A stretch of 64,000 bases of DNA from Pseudochrobactrum kiredjianiae (lineage in GTDB: Bacteria; Pseudomonadota; Alphaproteobacteria; Rhizobiales; Rhizobiaceae): positions 1-64,000 of the forward strand of contig NZ_JAUCBM010000015.1 of NCBI RefSeq assembly GCF_030362795.1. Direction: 5' to 3'. The position numbers were made by a program, and so were the translations under genes. This document shows, in pieces, positions 10,480 to 19,783 of this stretch. Under the pieces are notes generated by a model that worked only from the letters and a program-made list of their open reading frames with translations, was not told where the DNA came from and ran no database searches. Position 1 is the stretch's first letter. Every line of letters starts with the position of its first letter.

Positions 10480-10609
10480 AACCCGTCCTTTCTTCAGAAA
10501 TGCATTTTGCAATGCGGGTTGCATGCTTTACTGTATCTGGAAATAAGATAAACATAGCCACCGTGGAAACACTGGCGACAAATCGTGTTCAATGTGACGG
10601 ATAATCATC

Positions 10610-11512
10610 ATGATCAACCACTTCGGAGATCTGCTGGCTTTTGTAAAAGTCGCAGACAGCCAAAGCTTTACCCAAACGGCGGAACGGCTTGGTATGTCCC
10701 GTTCAGCCGTTGGAAAATGCATTGCGCGATTGGAGGAAAATCTGGCAACGCGTCTGGTGCATCGCACCACCCGTTCTGTGCGCCTGACCGAAGAAGGTAA
10801 ATTATTTTACGATCATGCCATGCGCATTCTATGCGAGGTGGATGATGCGGAAGCCGCATTAGCGCAGCGCAATCAAACACCTAAGGGTCGTTTGCGTATT
10901 GATCTGCCCATCGCTTTCGGACGCTTGCACATCCTGCCTTTACTACAGAATTATCTCGCTCAATGGCCGGATCTGGAGGCCGACGTATCCTTTTCCGATC
11001 ACTACCGCGATCTGGTAGCCGATGGCATTGATATAGCAATACGGATCGGCGGGCCGGCCGATAGCGGCCTGATCCGGCAGGTTCTGGCACCGCATCGTTT
11101 CATCACCTGCGCATCGCCTGCCTATCTGAAACAACACGACATGCCCACAACACCGGATGATCTTGCCAGGCATCAGACGATTATATTCACACATGCCAAC
11201 AGCCCTGTTCCCTGGCAGTTCTGCATCGGAGATGTTGAGCGTCAGATAGATGTTCAGGGTAGTTTAAGACTGGGGAATACAGAAGCTATCCGCGATGCCG
11301 CCTTAGCCGGTACGGGACTGGTACAGCTCGGAGCGTTTCTTGTCGGTGAAGATATAAAACAGGGCAAACTTACAGCCGTTCTTGAAAATTACAGCCGCGA
11401 AGAGCCGCCCATCTGCGCCGTCTATCCGACACGGCGTCATGTTTCTCCGAAAGTGCGGATGTTTATCGAACATATCCGCAAACAATGGGCAAACCACTTG
11501 CCATGGAGCTAA
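10610..11512 (+). CDS. LysR-family transcriptional regulator
   Basis: 300 residues. The N-terminal winged helix-turn-helix is clear (FVKVADSQSFTQTAERLGMSRSAVGKCIARLE, positions about 9-40, given here in two joined helices), followed by the usual linker helix and the periplasmic-binding-like effector domain (LRIDLPIAFGRLHILP, IRIGGPADSGLI). Closest by pattern to the DsdC/AaeR-like LysR proteins that govern adjacent divergent exporters. It lies head to head with the MFS/MetX-like pair with only 130 bp between, so control of that pair and of itself is likely. Inducer unknown. Confidence 0.88.
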   Translation: MINHFGDLLAFVKVADSQSFTQTAERLGMSRSAVGKCIARLEENLATRLVHRTTRSVRLTEEGKLFYDHAMRILCEVDDAEAALAQRNQTPKGRLRIDLPIAFGRLHILPLLQNYLAQWPDLEADVSFSDHYRDLVADGIDIAIRIGGPADSGLIRQVLAPHRFITCASPAYLKQHDMPTTPDDLARHQTIIFTHANSPVPWQFCIGDVERQIDVQGSLRLGNTEAIRDAALAGTGLVQLGAFLVGEDIKQGKLTAVLENYSREEPPICAVYPTRRHVSPKVRMFIEHIRKQWANHLPWS

Positions 11513-11534
11513 GTACATCTTGATGCGCCACTAA

Positions 11535-11561
11535 AAAACGACCGGAGCTACCGGTCGTTTT
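11535..11561. terminator. Bidirectional intrinsic terminator
   Basis: An 11-bp perfect stem (11535-11545 with 11551-11561, core cgaccgg/ccggtcg) with a 5-base loop. T-runs flank it on both strands, so it can end both the LysR transcript and the convergent lactate-oxidase-like gene. Confidence 0.85.
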
Positions 11562-11583
11562 CTTTCATTACCTGAGCGAAAAA

Positions 11584-12792
11584 TTATTCGAAATCTTTAT
11601 CGCTATAGAGCTTTGTTTTCTTCACAGCTTCGATGTTTTTCGCACCACCAAGCATCATATTGATAGTCAGTTCTTTATTCAGCTGCTGGATAACAGAGTT
11701 CACACCCTCCGCACCGCCAAGATTAAGACCATAGAGGATCGGGCGGCCGACAGCGACCACATCCGCACCGCTTGCCAGCACCTTAAAGACATGCGAGCCG
11801 CGACGCACACCACTATCAAAAACAATCGGAACACGCTTGTTGACGACCTTGGCAATTGACGGCAACACATCAAAGGATGCAGGGCCACTATCAAGCTGAC
11901 GGCCACCGTGATTGGAAACCCAGATGCTGTCCGCACCGGCTTTAATCACCACATCAGCATCTTCCGGCGACTGGATACCCTTCACGATCACAGGCAGACC
12001 GGTCATATCTTTCACGTATTTAATATCAGATGGCGTGAAAGCCTGTTTAGCCTGCGCATAGATTTCGCTGATGCCTGCGCCCTTACCGGTTTTCGAACCG
12101 TCATCATTCTGCTTGGCAAACAGTTCCAGATTGGCAAAACCTAACGGAAACTGGAAATCATTCTTGATGTCATCTTCACGATAACCACCGACAGGAGAGT
12201 CAACCGTCAGAATAATTGCCTTGGCGCCGCTGTCTTTGGCACGCTTCAGGGTAAACTCATTGAACGCTTCATTCTTGCTCATATAGAGCTGGAAGAAGAA
12301 CGGATTACCGTCAGAAACTGCAGCCACTTCTTCAATGGTTTTATTCCCATAGGTGCTCAGCGAGAAGATTGAACCTGCTTTTGCCATGCCTTTGGCGGTT
12401 GCGATTTCACCATCCTGATGTGCCAGCCCCTGCGCTGCCATAGGTGCCTGAATGACCGGCGTTTTCAGATCAATACCAAGATAGCTGGTCGTCAAATCAA
12501 TATTGGACAGTTCGATGCCCTGCATAACGCGTGGCATAATATACTTCTTATCGAACACCGAGGTGTTGGAGCGCAGATTCTGCTCGTTTTCCGCACCGCC
12601 ACGGATATAGCCGAAAGCGCCTTTATCCATATTGGCTTTAACCTGACCTTCCAGCTCGTTCAGATTGGTGATCTTAACGGGGCCTTCTGCGGTACTGGCT
12701 TTATAATCTGCCGCATGTGCAACACCGAGCGACAAAGCAAGCGCAATTGCACTCAGTGATACTACAGATTTTTTGCTCATAAATTTAGTCAT
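11584..12792 (-). CDS. Exported FMN-dependent alpha-hydroxy-acid oxidase, lactate-oxidase-like
   Basis: 402 residues. A Sec-type signal peptide (MTKFMSKK basic start, hydrophobic core, AHA cleavage site near residue 27) precedes a complete FMN-dependent TIM-barrel oxidase. Visible family residues: GAFGYIRGGAE with the substrate Tyr, QAPMAAQGLAH at the flavin, FFFQLY, the Arg of VGGYREDD, VIVKGI with the flavin-contacting Lys, and the catalytic SNHGGRQLD. GAFGYIRGGAE and QAPMAAQGLAH are patterns of lactate oxidases of Gram-positive bacteria rather than of membrane LldD. The ATG at 12792 has GGGAG at good spacing. It follows the YceI gene by 38 bp in the same direction. Likely reaction: lactate (or similar 2-hydroxy acid) plus oxygen to the keto acid and hydrogen peroxide, in the periplasm. 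Export of a flavoprotein through Sec is unusual. Confidence 0.85.
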   Translation of the reverse strand: MTKFMSKKSVVSLSAIALALSLGVAHAADYKASTAEGPVKITNLNELEGQVKANMDKGAFGYIRGGAENEQNLRSNTSVFDKKYIMPRVMQGIELSNIDLTTSYLGIDLKTPVIQAPMAAQGLAHQDGEIATAKGMAKAGSIFSLSTYGNKTIEEVAAVSDGNPFFFQLYMSKNEAFNEFTLKRAKDSGAKAIILTVDSPVGGYREDDIKNDFQFPLGFANLELFAKQNDDGSKTGKGAGISEIYAQAKQAFTPSDIKYVKDMTGLPVIVKGIQSPEDADVVIKAGADSIWVSNHGGRQLDSGPASFDVLPSIAKVVNKRVPIVFDSGVRRGSHVFKVLASGADVVAVGRPILYGLNLGGAEGVNSVIQQLNKELTINMMLGGAKNIEAVKKTKLYSDKDFE

Positions 12793-12830
12793 AATACTAA
12801 CTCCCGGCTTCGCGCCGATTAGCTATCAGC

Positions 12831-13397
12831 TTACTGCTTGACAGCTTCTGCATGAATTTTCAGAGTAACCATTTTTTCCATCCCTTCTTTGACAAGGAAA
12901 TCGACGCCCCATTGGGTGCGGTCGATCGTGACTTCAAAATCACCGCCACACACTTCGGCATTGAACATCGGGTTCTGATAGCAGCTGAATTTTGTTGCTT
13001 TGAGCTGTACCGGATGGGTCTGACCTTTGATTGTCAGGTTACCGTCAACGGAAACGAGTTTGTTATCAGCCACATTCCATTTGGTTGAGGCGAAATCAAT
13101 CGTCGGATATTTTGCGGCATCCAGCAAATCTGTGCTTTTCAAATGCGCATCAAAACCTTCGATACCTGTATTCAGAGTATCAACAGGAATAGAGACTTTG
13201 ACAGAACCGGTCTGCGTTTCCGGTGAATAGCTGATATCGCCTTTAATGCCGTAGAAACCGCCACTATTTGTAGAGGTGTTAAAATGGTCAATATAGAACA
13301 TTGCTTTTGTATGATCAGAATCAAGCTTGTAATCAGCTGCCTGAACCGCTGTTGCTGAAAGAAGTGAAGCGAGCAGAGGCAATATAATTTTCTTCAT
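12831..13397 (-). CDS. YceI-family periplasmic lipid-binding protein
   Basis: 188 residues, the normal length of the YceI family. Signal peptide with cleavage after ATAVQA; mature part begins ADYKLDSDHTKAMFYIDHF, the family start, and contains the characteristic DAAKYPTIDF and VDGNLTIKGQTHPV strands of the lipocalin-like beta barrel. YceI proteins bind isoprenoid chains such as polyprenyl or quinone-like molecules. Good AGGA ribosome site ahead of the ATG. It is first in a two-gene unit with the exported oxidase, so a shared periplasmic role, for instance handling of quinone or oxidant stress, is possible but unproven. Confidence 0.9.
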   Translation of the reverse strand: MKKIILPLLASLLSATAVQAADYKLDSDHTKAMFYIDHFNTSTNSGGFYGIKGDISYSPETQTGSVKVSIPVDTLNTGIEGFDAHLKSTDLLDAAKYPTIDFASTKWNVADNKLVSVDGNLTIKGQTHPVQLKATKFSCYQNPMFNAEVCGGDFEVTIDRTQWGVDFLVKEGMEKMVTLKIHAEAVKQ

Positions 13398-13644
13398 TGA
13401 AGAATTCCTATTCTGGGTATGCTTAACAGCATCAAGATGTTTTCTGCATGCAACAGAATTATCTTTTGGTTAGATACGAACAACACAAGAGACTGGAGGA
13501 ATCTGTGCTGTTGTTATGACCAGAGAATAAGACAGGTTCCCGCTATCGGGTAGATCGGATTTTAATAAGCTCTGTTCCAAAAACAGGACAATTAAGTGAA
13601 TTTAAAAAGAAAAAAGCAGTAGCGAAGGGCTAGGCGCACCAAAA

Positions 13645-14244
13645 TCAGGCAGAGAACGCGTTAAAAAGCTTCCGGATAGTCTCAAAATCATTCACAGTAT
13701 CAATATCTGCGAAGGCAGGAGCAGGCTGCTCCACAAAATCCGCCTGTGGCAGGAGGCTACGCGCCCCGCCCTCACCGGCAAGCGGCAAAGCCCTCAGATA
13801 TTCTGTACGACATAAGGCAGGCGGGCCGCGATAGTCGCCGGAAGCAGATGCGATGACCGGCGCGGCACAAAACTGAGCCGATTGCAGTAATTGCTCAATA
13901 TGCAAGCGCGGCACCAACGGCATATCCGCAAGGCAAATCAAAACCCATTCCTGGCTGATTGCGCGCAAGCCCCTATGCAAGGAACCGAGCATACCGGTCT
14001 CCACATCTTCTGTCAGCGCCAGTGTAAAACCGGCATCCGCATAGCCTTGCGTCCATGGCGCATAATCGCGGCAGGTGACAATGCGTTGCGCCCACGGAAA
14101 ACCATCCACAACCTGCAAAATATGATGTGCAACAGGCTTCCCGCCTAGCATGGCGCTCAGTTTGTCGCCATCGGCATAACGTGAACCGGCACCAGCGCCC
14201 AGCACCAGAACAGCAGTGGCAGATGCATCAGGCATGAACCGCAC
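13645..14244 (-). CDS. Molybdenum cofactor nucleotidyltransferase, MobA/MocA-like
   Basis: 199 residues of the NTP-transferase (MobA-like) fold. The nucleotide-binding loop LGAGAGSRYADGDKL near residue 15 is an LAGG-x-S-x-RMG-x-DK variant; LICLADMPLVP carries the metal-binding Asp of the family, and AYxGPPAL-like DYRGPPALCR follows. MocA transfers CMP to molybdopterin for xanthine-oxidase-family enzymes, which matches this operon containing such an enzyme. It overlaps xdhC by 17 bases and is the last gene of the Mo-hydroxylase operon. CMP rather than GMP specificity is inferred from context. Confidence 0.82.
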   Translation of the reverse strand: MRFMPDASATAVLVLGAGAGSRYADGDKLSAMLGGKPVAHHILQVVDGFPWAQRIVTCRDYAPWTQGYADAGFTLALTEDVETGMLGSLHRGLRAISQEWVLICLADMPLVPRLHIEQLLQSAQFCAAPVIASASGDYRGPPALCRTEYLRALPLAGEGGARSLLPQADFVEQPAPAFADIDTVNDFETIRKLFNAFSA

Positions 14245-15154
14245 TCCGCGCAGTATCTGCTTTCAATTTGCAGGACATAATCTCTGCCAGCACAGAAACG
14301 GCCAGTGAGCGCGCATCCCGCACAGGGCCAAACAGGCCAACCGGCGCTGAAAGACGCGCAATCTGTGCTTCAGTGAAACCGTCTTGCAGAAGCTGGCTAC
14401 GTCGCGCCTCATGCGTGCGTCTGCTGCCGAGGCAACCAATATAAAAAGCAGCGCTGTTCAGCGCCTGCTTCAATAAGGGCAGTTCTTTATCGAGATCATG
14501 CTGAAGAAACACCACAGCCGTTGCCTCATCAATATCCGCAGGCAATGCATCGCGCATGGTCTCGATATTCAGTGCAGAAGCCGCCCGTTGCAGGACTTCA
14601 CTTTCCAAACCCCGCCCTAGCAGCACAATGCGTAAAACAGGTGGCAGCACGACAGCAAAGACACCAGCCTGCCAGCCGGTTTTCAGCGCTTCAGAACAGC
14701 TCAGCATCTGTTTTTCGGGATGATATGTCAGCGCAATTGTGCGGCGTTGAGCATGGGCTTTAAGCGCAGCATCCAGTGCATCAGCATTTTTCAGCACATG
14801 AACAACCAGTGCAATGCCACCGCCACAAGGCAAAACCACGTCAAAATAGGACGATCCTTTGCCGAGCTTCACTGTTCTGTCGCGGTTTTCTGCCAGCGCC
14901 TGCACAGCCTCATGCGCAACAACACCCTCAACACAGCCGCCGGAAACCATGCCGCAATAACCGCCTGTCGCCGTTACGGCCATCATCGAGCCTAATGCAC
15001 GGGACGAGCCGCCATTGATTTCAACCAGCGTGACCAATGCGCAAGCCTCCCCCTGCCGGAGCGTATCATGGGCAAAGCGCAGGACATCAAGTGTCTGATC
15101 TGTATGAAATAAGCGATGCACATCGACTGTTTCAGGCGCGATATCATCGGTCAT
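14228..15154 (-). CDS. xdhC: XdhC/CoxI-family molybdenum cofactor maturation chaperone
   Basis: 308 residues with both family domains. The N-terminal XdhC/CoxI domain has NGGSSRALGSMMAV and GMVSGGCVEG; the C-terminal Rossmann-like domain has IVLLGRG and the late YIGCLGSRRTHEARR. XdhC proteins bind the molybdenum cofactor, help its sulfuration and insert it into xanthine-oxidase-family enzymes. Position between cytochrome c and the nucleotidyltransferase gene indicates it serves the Mo subunit encoded upstream. A terminator-like hairpin separates it from the cytochrome gene, so it may be expressed at a lower level than the structural subunits. Confidence 0.9.
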   Translation of the reverse strand: MTDDIAPETVDVHRLFHTDQTLDVLRFAHDTLRQGEACALVTLVEINGGSSRALGSMMAVTATGGYCGMVSGGCVEGVVAHEAVQALAENRDRTVKLGKGSSYFDVVLPCGGGIALVVHVLKNADALDAALKAHAQRRTIALTYHPEKQMLSCSEALKTGWQAGVFAVVLPPVLRIVLLGRGLESEVLQRAASALNIETMRDALPADIDEATAVVFLQHDLDKELPLLKQALNSAAFYIGCLGSRRTHEARRSQLLQDGFTEAQIARLSAPVGLFGPVRDARSLAVSVLAEIMSCKLKADTARSAVHA

Positions 15155-15182
15155 CGGGAATGTGCCTTATTCAAATTATCTC

Positions 15183-15216
15183 AAAAACATACCGGCGGAT
15201 TTTCACCCGCCGGTAT
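15183..15216 (-). terminator. Intra-operon intrinsic terminator (partial)
   Basis: On the minus strand a 10-bp stem (15207-15216 with 15189-15198, core ccggcgg) is followed by a T5 run. It lies between the cytochrome c gene and xdhC and could reduce read-through into the maturation genes. Confidence 0.65.
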
Positions 15217-15231
15217 CGGTAGCACGCAGAA

Positions 15232-16494
15232 TTAACTACCTGCTTTTTCAATATCTTTCACTGTGATATTGGCAGGCTGACCGCCCCATTCGGCACGCAT
15301 GTAATTGACCAGATCAGCAATCTGCTCATTGGTCAGCGCACCTTTAAAGCCAGGCATCGCCTGCATCACTTCGCCATTGGCAAGACGCTGCTCGGCAATA
15401 CCATCCTGAATGACATGGATCAGATTGCTCGGATCCGCCAGCATTGCACTGGTATTGGTGGTCATTGCCGGTGCAATATGCGGCTTACCTTCACCATCCA
15501 CGCCATGACAACCAGCACAGACAGCCATATAGGCATCACGGCCACTCTGACGTACAGCCGCATCAATCGCCACCGGCGTTTGCTGTGGTGCTTCCGGCAG
15601 TTTATCACCGGTCAGATAGGTCTGAATTGCTGCAATATCCTCATCCGTCATATATTGGGACGAATGCAGCAACACCGGATACATTTCCAGTGTCATTGTG
15701 CCCTGAGGCGACATACCGGTCTTGAGGAATTTGCGCATATCCTCAGCCGTCCAGCCACGCGATGCCAGCGCTTCAGGCTTCAGACTTGGTGCGGTGATCT
15801 TGCCGAGAATGCCGCCCTCATAGGCTGAAGCCATCTGCAAACCGCCAATCGCATTACGCGGCGTATGACATTCCTGACAATGGCCGAGAACATCCGTCAG
15901 ATAAGCACCATTCGCCACCTGTGCAGATGCATTGGCAGGCATTTGCAGTTTCGGATTGACCAAATTCCAGTAAGACAATGCCCAGCGCTGATTAAACGGG
16001 AATGGCAGCCCCACTTCCGGATTAGCGCGTTTGACCGGTTGCTGCTCCATCAAATAGGCATAAATCGCATCAGAATCTTCCGGACGGATTGTATGATACG
16101 ACACATAAGGCATGGCCGGATAAAGCCATTTGCCGTCAGCGCGAACACCATCCGCTACCGCATGATAAAATTCAGCCGATGTATAATTACCGATACCAGT
16201 TTCTTTATCCGGTGTAATATTGGTGCCATAGAGCACACCAAACGGCGTATCAATCGCCAGACCACCCGCATAAGGCGCACCATCCGGCGATTGGTGACAG
16301 GCCGCGCAATCGGCTACAGCCGCGAGGTATTTACCGCGCGTAACCAGCTTGGTTTTTTCCTCGCCGGTCGCAGCCAGACGCTGCGCGGATGCTTTATCAT
16401 CATAGGCTGATTTAACAGGCCAGAACGGTACAGAAGCTGCAACGACAGCACCCAAAACACCAAGCCTGAGAATCCATTTTACTGCTGGTTTCAT
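15232..16494 (-). CDS. Triheme c-type cytochrome subunit of periplasmic Mo-hydroxylase
   Basis: 420 residues. An N-terminal hydrophobic segment (residues about 7-27) serves as signal or anchor. Three heme-attachment motifs are seen: CAACH near residue 60, CQECH near 210, and CAGCH near 330, each with downstream Met ligand candidates. This is the architecture of the cytochrome subunit of membrane-bound alcohol, aldehyde and nicotinate dehydrogenases, which passes electrons from the 2Fe-2S subunit to the respiratory chain. The ATG overlaps the stop of the 2Fe-2S gene by four bases, tying it to the same complex. Confidence 0.92.
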   Translation of the reverse strand: MKPAVKWILRLGVLGAVVAASVPFWPVKSAYDDKASAQRLAATGEEKTKLVTRGKYLAAVADCAACHQSPDGAPYAGGLAIDTPFGVLYGTNITPDKETGIGNYTSAEFYHAVADGVRADGKWLYPAMPYVSYHTIRPEDSDAIYAYLMEQQPVKRANPEVGLPFPFNQRWALSYWNLVNPKLQMPANASAQVANGAYLTDVLGHCQECHTPRNAIGGLQMASAYEGGILGKITAPSLKPEALASRGWTAEDMRKFLKTGMSPQGTMTLEMYPVLLHSSQYMTDEDIAAIQTYLTGDKLPEAPQQTPVAIDAAVRQSGRDAYMAVCAGCHGVDGEGKPHIAPAMTTNTSAMLADPSNLIHVIQDGIAEQRLANGEVMQAMPGFKGALTNEQIADLVNYMRAEWGGQPANITVKDIEKAGS

Positions 16495-17030
16495 TTAACA
16501 AGCCCCGGCGTATTCATGACAACATCATGCACCGCACTGTAATAACGCACATAACCGGTGCAGCGGCAGATATGGTCATTGAGTGAATCTTCAATCACCT
16601 GCTTCACATCTTCTTTTGCCACTGGCTCTTTCTGCAAACGCTCGACCAGTACAGTCGCTGCATTCACAAAACCCGGTGCGCAATAAGAGCACTGGAAGGA
16701 GAAATGGTCGAGGAAAGCTTCCTGAATGGCAGAGAGCTTTAACTGTCCGTCTTCACCTTTGGTGGCGTGGCCTTCAATGGTACGGATAGAGCGGCCATTG
16801 AAATAATGAGCACCGGTAATACAGGTGCGCATTTCACGGCTGGTGCCATCCGCCTCATCGATAATCACGGTACAAGCGCGGCAAAGTCCCTGTCCGCAGC
16901 CAAAACGGCTGCCGGTCAGGTCTGCATATTCGTGCAGAAAATCCACCATCGACAATTCTTCAGGAACCGTCATCGGCCCTACCTGCTGGCCGTTGATGTT
17001 CAATGTAATTTCGCGTGTCGGGATACTCAT
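16491..17030 (-). CDS. 2Fe-2S subunit of xanthine-dehydrogenase-family enzyme (IorA-like)
   Basis: 179 residues, slightly longer than the usual 150-160. The N-terminal plant-ferredoxin-type cluster is formed by GSRFGCGQGLCRAC plus a downstream Cys (MRTC); the C-terminal helical 2Fe-2S domain has CSYCAPGF and HICRCTGY. Together these hold the two clusters that link the molybdenum centre with the cytochrome. There is no own Tat signal, so it is probably exported as a complex with the Mo subunit, whose stop codon it overlaps by four bases. Confidence 0.93.
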   Translation of the reverse strand: MSIPTREITLNINGQQVGPMTVPEELSMVDFLHEYADLTGSRFGCGQGLCRACTVIIDEADGTSREMRTCITGAHYFNGRSIRTIEGHATKGEDGQLKLSAIQEAFLDHFSFQCSYCAPGFVNAATVLVERLQKEPVAKEDVKQVIEDSLNDHICRCTGYVRYYSAVHDVVMNTPGLVK

Positions 17031-19783
17031 GACAATGCCTCTTTAATCTTTTCTTCCGTCAGCGGGAGTTCGCGCAGATATTTGCCAACGGCATGCGCTA
17101 CCGCATTGGCAACCGCAGGAATGGTCGGAATCTGTACGACCTCCGCAATGCCTTTCGGATGATCTTCCTGTGCTGTAACCGGCAGGATATTTGCCGTCTG
17201 CTCCCAGACAGCCACATCTTTACCGCGTGGCAGACGATAGCGGTTGAAATTCCAGTCGCCGCTGCCCGGACCATCTTCATAAAGCGGCATGCCTTCATAC
17301 AGCGCATGACCGATCGACATACCGATACCGCCCTGCAACTGACCGGACACAAATTCCGGTACCAGTACACGACCGCAATCAAGCGATGAATGATGCGACA
17401 GGATTTTCACCTCACCGGTGCCGCGATTGACGCTCACTTCAATCAGTGCCGATGCCGGTGCAAAACGTGACCAGCTGGCATTATCAACCTGCGGGTCCAT
17501 ATAATGCACATTGCTGCGCTCAATGCGCTGCCATTGCTCAGAACCGGTTTGGATAGCCAGACCATCAATCGGACGACGGGTGGTTTCGCCAAGAATATCG
17601 TAATCGGCTTCACCCCAGCCCCAGCGATCAAAGGCATGAACCATTGCGCCGGTAATGCCCTTAAGCTCATGCGCTTTGGCCGCCAGTTCTGCGAGGCTCA
17701 GTGAACGACCATCGGAAAGGACAAATTTCTCGTCTTTCCATGATGCACCGGCAGCAACTTCAACGCTCACATTCCACAGAGCCGCAGCCGCAGGAATGAT
17801 ACCGCGTTCATAAATGAGACGACCGGCTTCATGTGTGCCATGGGTAAAGTAGAATGCACTGTTCGTTGCACTCGATGCCGAAGCCATTGCCGGTGTCCAA
17901 CGTGAATCCGGTGACATCTCATCCTGATGGGCTTTATCCATCACAAACGGGCTGAGTGTGGCAAACATTTCCAGCGGCGACCAGTTAAGGGCAGCACTTT
18001 CAATCTCGTCAGCAGGTTTACCCAACCAACGGGAGCACATCAAAGCCTGTGTGCTGACCGCACCAGTGCCGATTTCTACCGCAATATGATGCAACCGGAT
18101 TTTGCCTTCCGGTGTCAGTGTAATCGCCGCTGCAACAGCTTCATTGGAGTTACCAAAGCCTTTTTTGGCAATCGCATAGCCAACACCGTATTTCAGCGCA
18201 GGGTTTTCTGCTTCGAACTCGGCTTTACGCTTCGTGCGGTTTGCCCAGACCGGATGCGCACGGTCAGCTTCGATCATCTCGCGCATACGGCACAAGCTCA
18301 GCGGGAATGCACCGGCAGAACTGCGTTCACCGTCCTGCAGAGCATTGATCAGACGCAGCTCCATAACGTCCACGCCGAGCTCTTCAGCCAGTTCTTCAAC
18401 CAGCATTTCCGTGCCGATCTGTGCTTCCAGCGAACCGAAACCACGAACAGAACCGGACATTGGTGCGCGGGAAGACTGCGCAACAGCGGCAATATCATTC
18501 TTAGGGAAGTAATAAATCCCCTGCGCAGCACCGGCAGCAACCTGTGTCACTGGTGTAGTATAATTCTGACGGCCACCGCCATCCAACTCCAGATCAGCCA
18601 CCAGAGACTGCATTTTCAGCGTCTTACGGTTGATACCGAGACGATATTTCATACGGATCGGGTGACGCTTGATTGCAGTCTGGAAATGTTCTTCACGATC
18701 AAGCGCCAAGCGCACAGGGCGACCTTCCGCAAAGAGTGCAGCTACGATACCGTAATACGGGAACGGGCTATGTTCTTTGGTGCCGTAGCCAACCGTATAG
18801 GCCGGATGGCCCTTCATCTCACGCACATCAAATGTGCTTTTCTTGAGCATCGCCGCAGTGCCGGTCATCACCTCATGCGGGCTCTGGCTCGCCATGATGA
18901 CTTCCAGCTTACCAGATTTTGCATCATACCAGCAGTTGCAATTGTCAGGCTCAAGCGCTGCCGCATCAATGAACGGCGAATAATATTCGCGCTCAATCAC
19001 ATGCCAGTCTTCCGGCGGTGTATTCAGCTCTGCGCGAATGCCTTCGGCATAGGCCATGCCGCGTTCCATCACTGCACCGGCAGCATCTGCTTTCGGCCAG
19101 TTGACATCATTCTTGTCATAACTTGCGAGAACATAACCATCATCGACCGGATTAAACAGGTCTTTTTCGGCTTTCGCGCCGCCTTCACCCTCTACACGCA
19201 CGAATCGGAAATTGGCGAGGGGTCCCTGCTCTACCGGCGCAGTCGTTTCACCATAGCGGATGATTTCATCACGCTTGGTTTTATAAATGCGCTTGGCAAC
19301 GGAGAAACGGGCAAAATCACGATAAATCAGGATTGCCAGCGGGTGACCGAGAAACAGCGGCACTTCCCCTTTAGGCAACAACATTTTCTGGCCATAAGTA
19401 TACGGATCATAGAAGTCGAGACCAGCTTTAACCGTATCTTCGGCTGTAACCAGATAATCCGGCTGCAAATCCTCACCCAGCAAGGACAAATCCAGATCCA
19501 GAAACGGCGCATCCGCGCGCATCGACCAGACGACAAAAGCATGTGCCTGCTCCTTCGGCCAGTCCGGCATATCCTTAGCACGGATATCACGGGCGAAAAC
19601 CTTGGAACCTGTTACCTTAGCCACGCCGTCAATCCGGCGCTTCAACTGCGTTGTACCTTGCGGGAGCGGCAAGTCGAGAATTTTGTTTTCAAACAATGCC
19701 GCGCGTGCTGCGCGGATCGGAAGAATAGTGACCGCTATTCCGGACGCTGTAAACTTGAGAAAGTCCCTGCGTGTCGGTGTCAT
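17027..19783 (-). CDS. Molybdopterin-binding subunit, isoquinoline oxidoreductase/aldehyde dehydrogenase-like
   Basis: About 918 residues. The start at 19783 gives a Tat signal at once (TPTRRDFLKF, hydrophobic core, ARAA), and has GGGAG nine bases upstream; an in-frame ATG at 19852 would put 23 residues before the signal. The protein matches the single-chain Mo subunits of the IorB type: a short a/b hammerhead part (GVAKVTGSKVFARDI), Mo-binding domains with SGSVRGFGSLE and the C-terminal LQGGIGMSIG region. It hydroxylates an aldehyde or N-heterocycle in the periplasm and hands electrons to the 2Fe-2S and cytochrome subunits encoded next. First gene of the operon. Substrate not deducible from sequence. 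Confidence 0.9.
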   Translation of the reverse strand: MTPTRRDFLKFTASGIAVTILPIRAARAALFENKILDLPLPQGTTQLKRRIDGVAKVTGSKVFARDIRAKDMPDWPKEQAHAFVVWSMRADAPFLDLDLSLLGEDLQPDYLVTAEDTVKAGLDFYDPYTYGQKMLLPKGEVPLFLGHPLAILIYRDFARFSVAKRIYKTKRDEIIRYGETTAPVEQGPLANFRFVRVEGEGGAKAEKDLFNPVDDGYVLASYDKNDVNWPKADAAGAVMERGMAYAEGIRAELNTPPEDWHVIEREYYSPFIDAAALEPDNCNCWYDAKSGKLEVIMASQSPHEVMTGTAAMLKKSTFDVREMKGHPAYTVGYGTKEHSPFPYYGIVAALFAEGRPVRLALDREEHFQTAIKRHPIRMKYRLGINRKTLKMQSLVADLELDGGGRQNYTTPVTQVAAGAAQGIYYFPKNDIAAVAQSSRAPMSGSVRGFGSLEAQIGTEMLVEELAEELGVDVMELRLINALQDGERSSAGAFPLSLCRMREMIEADRAHPVWANRTKRKAEFEAENPALKYGVGYAIAKKGFGNSNEAVAAAITLTPEGKIRLHHIAVEIGTGAVSTQALMCSRWLGKPADEIESAALNWSPLEMFATLSPFVMDKAHQDEMSPDSRWTPAMASASSATNSAFYFTHGTHEAGRLIYERGIIPAAAALWNVSVEVAAGASWKDEKFVLSDGRSLSLAELAAKAHELKGITGAMVHAFDRWGWGEADYDILGETTRRPIDGLAIQTGSEQWQRIERSNVHYMDPQVDNASWSRFAPASALIEVSVNRGTGEVKILSHHSSLDCGRVLVPEFVSGQLQGGIGMSIGHALYEGMPLYEDGPGSGDWNFNRYRLPRGKDVAVWEQTANILPVTAQEDHPKGIAEVVQIPTIPAVANAVAHAVGKYLRELPLTEEKIKEALS

